NCBI GenBank assembly: GCA_030692905.1
Contig: JAUYBT010000100.1
Location: forward strand, 1 to 14,727
DNA length: 14,727 bases
Direction of reading: 5' to 3'
From: Bacteroidales bacterium
GTDB lineage: Bacteria; Bacteroidota; Bacteroidia; Bacteroidales; VadinHA17
How positions within the stretch are numbered: position 1 is the stretch's first letter; the number at the start of each line of letters is the position of its first letter. Under the pieces are notes generated by a model. That model was not told where the DNA came from and did not search any database. It saw only the letters and a list, made by a program, of their open reading frames with translations. The position numbers and the translations under genes were made by a program. Below, piece after piece: positions 14,615 through 14,727 of this stretch.

Positions 14615-14680
14615 GGCGCAATGGCTTAATGGCGTAAAGGCAATGAAAGGGAGAGTGGGAGACTGGGAGAAAGGGAAATT
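14615..14680 (+). repeat. Two tandem arrays of 8-bp units after the adaptor gene
   Basis: Four octamers of a GGCnnAAT type (GGCGCAAT, GGCTTAAT, GGCGTAAA, GGCAATGA; 14615-14646) are followed, after AA, by four of a GGGAGANT type (GGGAGAGT, GGGAGACT, GGGAGAAA, GGGAAATT; 14649-14680). The array starts 1 nt after the adaptor stop codon. The last 47 bases of the window hold no recognisable gene. Confidence 0.8.
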
Positions 14681-14727
14681 TGAACTACGTGGTAAAAAGG
14701 CAAATACAAAAGTTTAAAATAGAGAAA

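Noticed and set aside
14615..14680. CRISPR-like reading of the octamer arrays
   Set aside because: The units are only 8 bp, contiguous and without spacers; there are no cas genes.

Overview
The window looks like chromosomal DNA from a Bacteroidota (Bacteroidetes) bacterium, probably Bacteroidales or a relative. Three things point there: promoter elements of the Bacteroidetes type (TTTG, about 20 bp, TAnnTTTG); a glutamyl-tRNA synthetase with a long linker after its KLSKR loop that I associate with this phylum; and a class II ribonucleotide reductase of the long form with a C-terminal Cys cluster. The DNA is AT-rich, ribosome-binding sites are weak, and genes are tightly packed. No rRNA, tRNA, CRISPR array, prophage or intact insertion sequence was seen.

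Layout. (1) 1-2623, +: adenosylcobalamin-dependent ribonucleotide reductase, whose frame stays open to the left edge, closed by a strong terminator at 2668-2693. (2) 6043-2705, -: tdh, kbl and an FkbM-type methyltransferase. Tdh and Kbl together turn threonine into glycine and acetyl-CoA. The 219 bp between tdh and kbl hold the decayed 3' end of a four-helix-bundle (23S rRNA intervening-sequence type) protein gene, bounded by short-period repeats in inverted orientation. (3) 6188-9242, +: gltX, a TatD-type hydrolase and tcdA. The first two are 5 nt apart; tcdA follows a 140-bp spacer with a palindromic repeat. gltX and tcdA both act on tRNA. (4) 11388-9322, -: a methyltransferase-fold protein with a signal peptide, then an APC-family amino acid permease 12 nt on. 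(5) 11740-14613, +: a MarR-type regulator, a TolC-type outer-membrane channel and a lipoprotein membrane-fusion adaptor, i.e. the start of a regulated efflux operon. The inner-membrane pump is presumably just beyond the right edge. Two near-identical palindromes sit in the marR promoter in an autorepressor layout.

Most genes are ordinary housekeeping or transport genes. The more unusual material lies between genes: the gene remnant with inverted repeat arrays, three further short repeats of different design, and the two-operator MarR promoter. The exported methyltransferase, with His at a usual Asp metal-ligand position, is the oddest intact gene. I found no clearly new multi-gene system.
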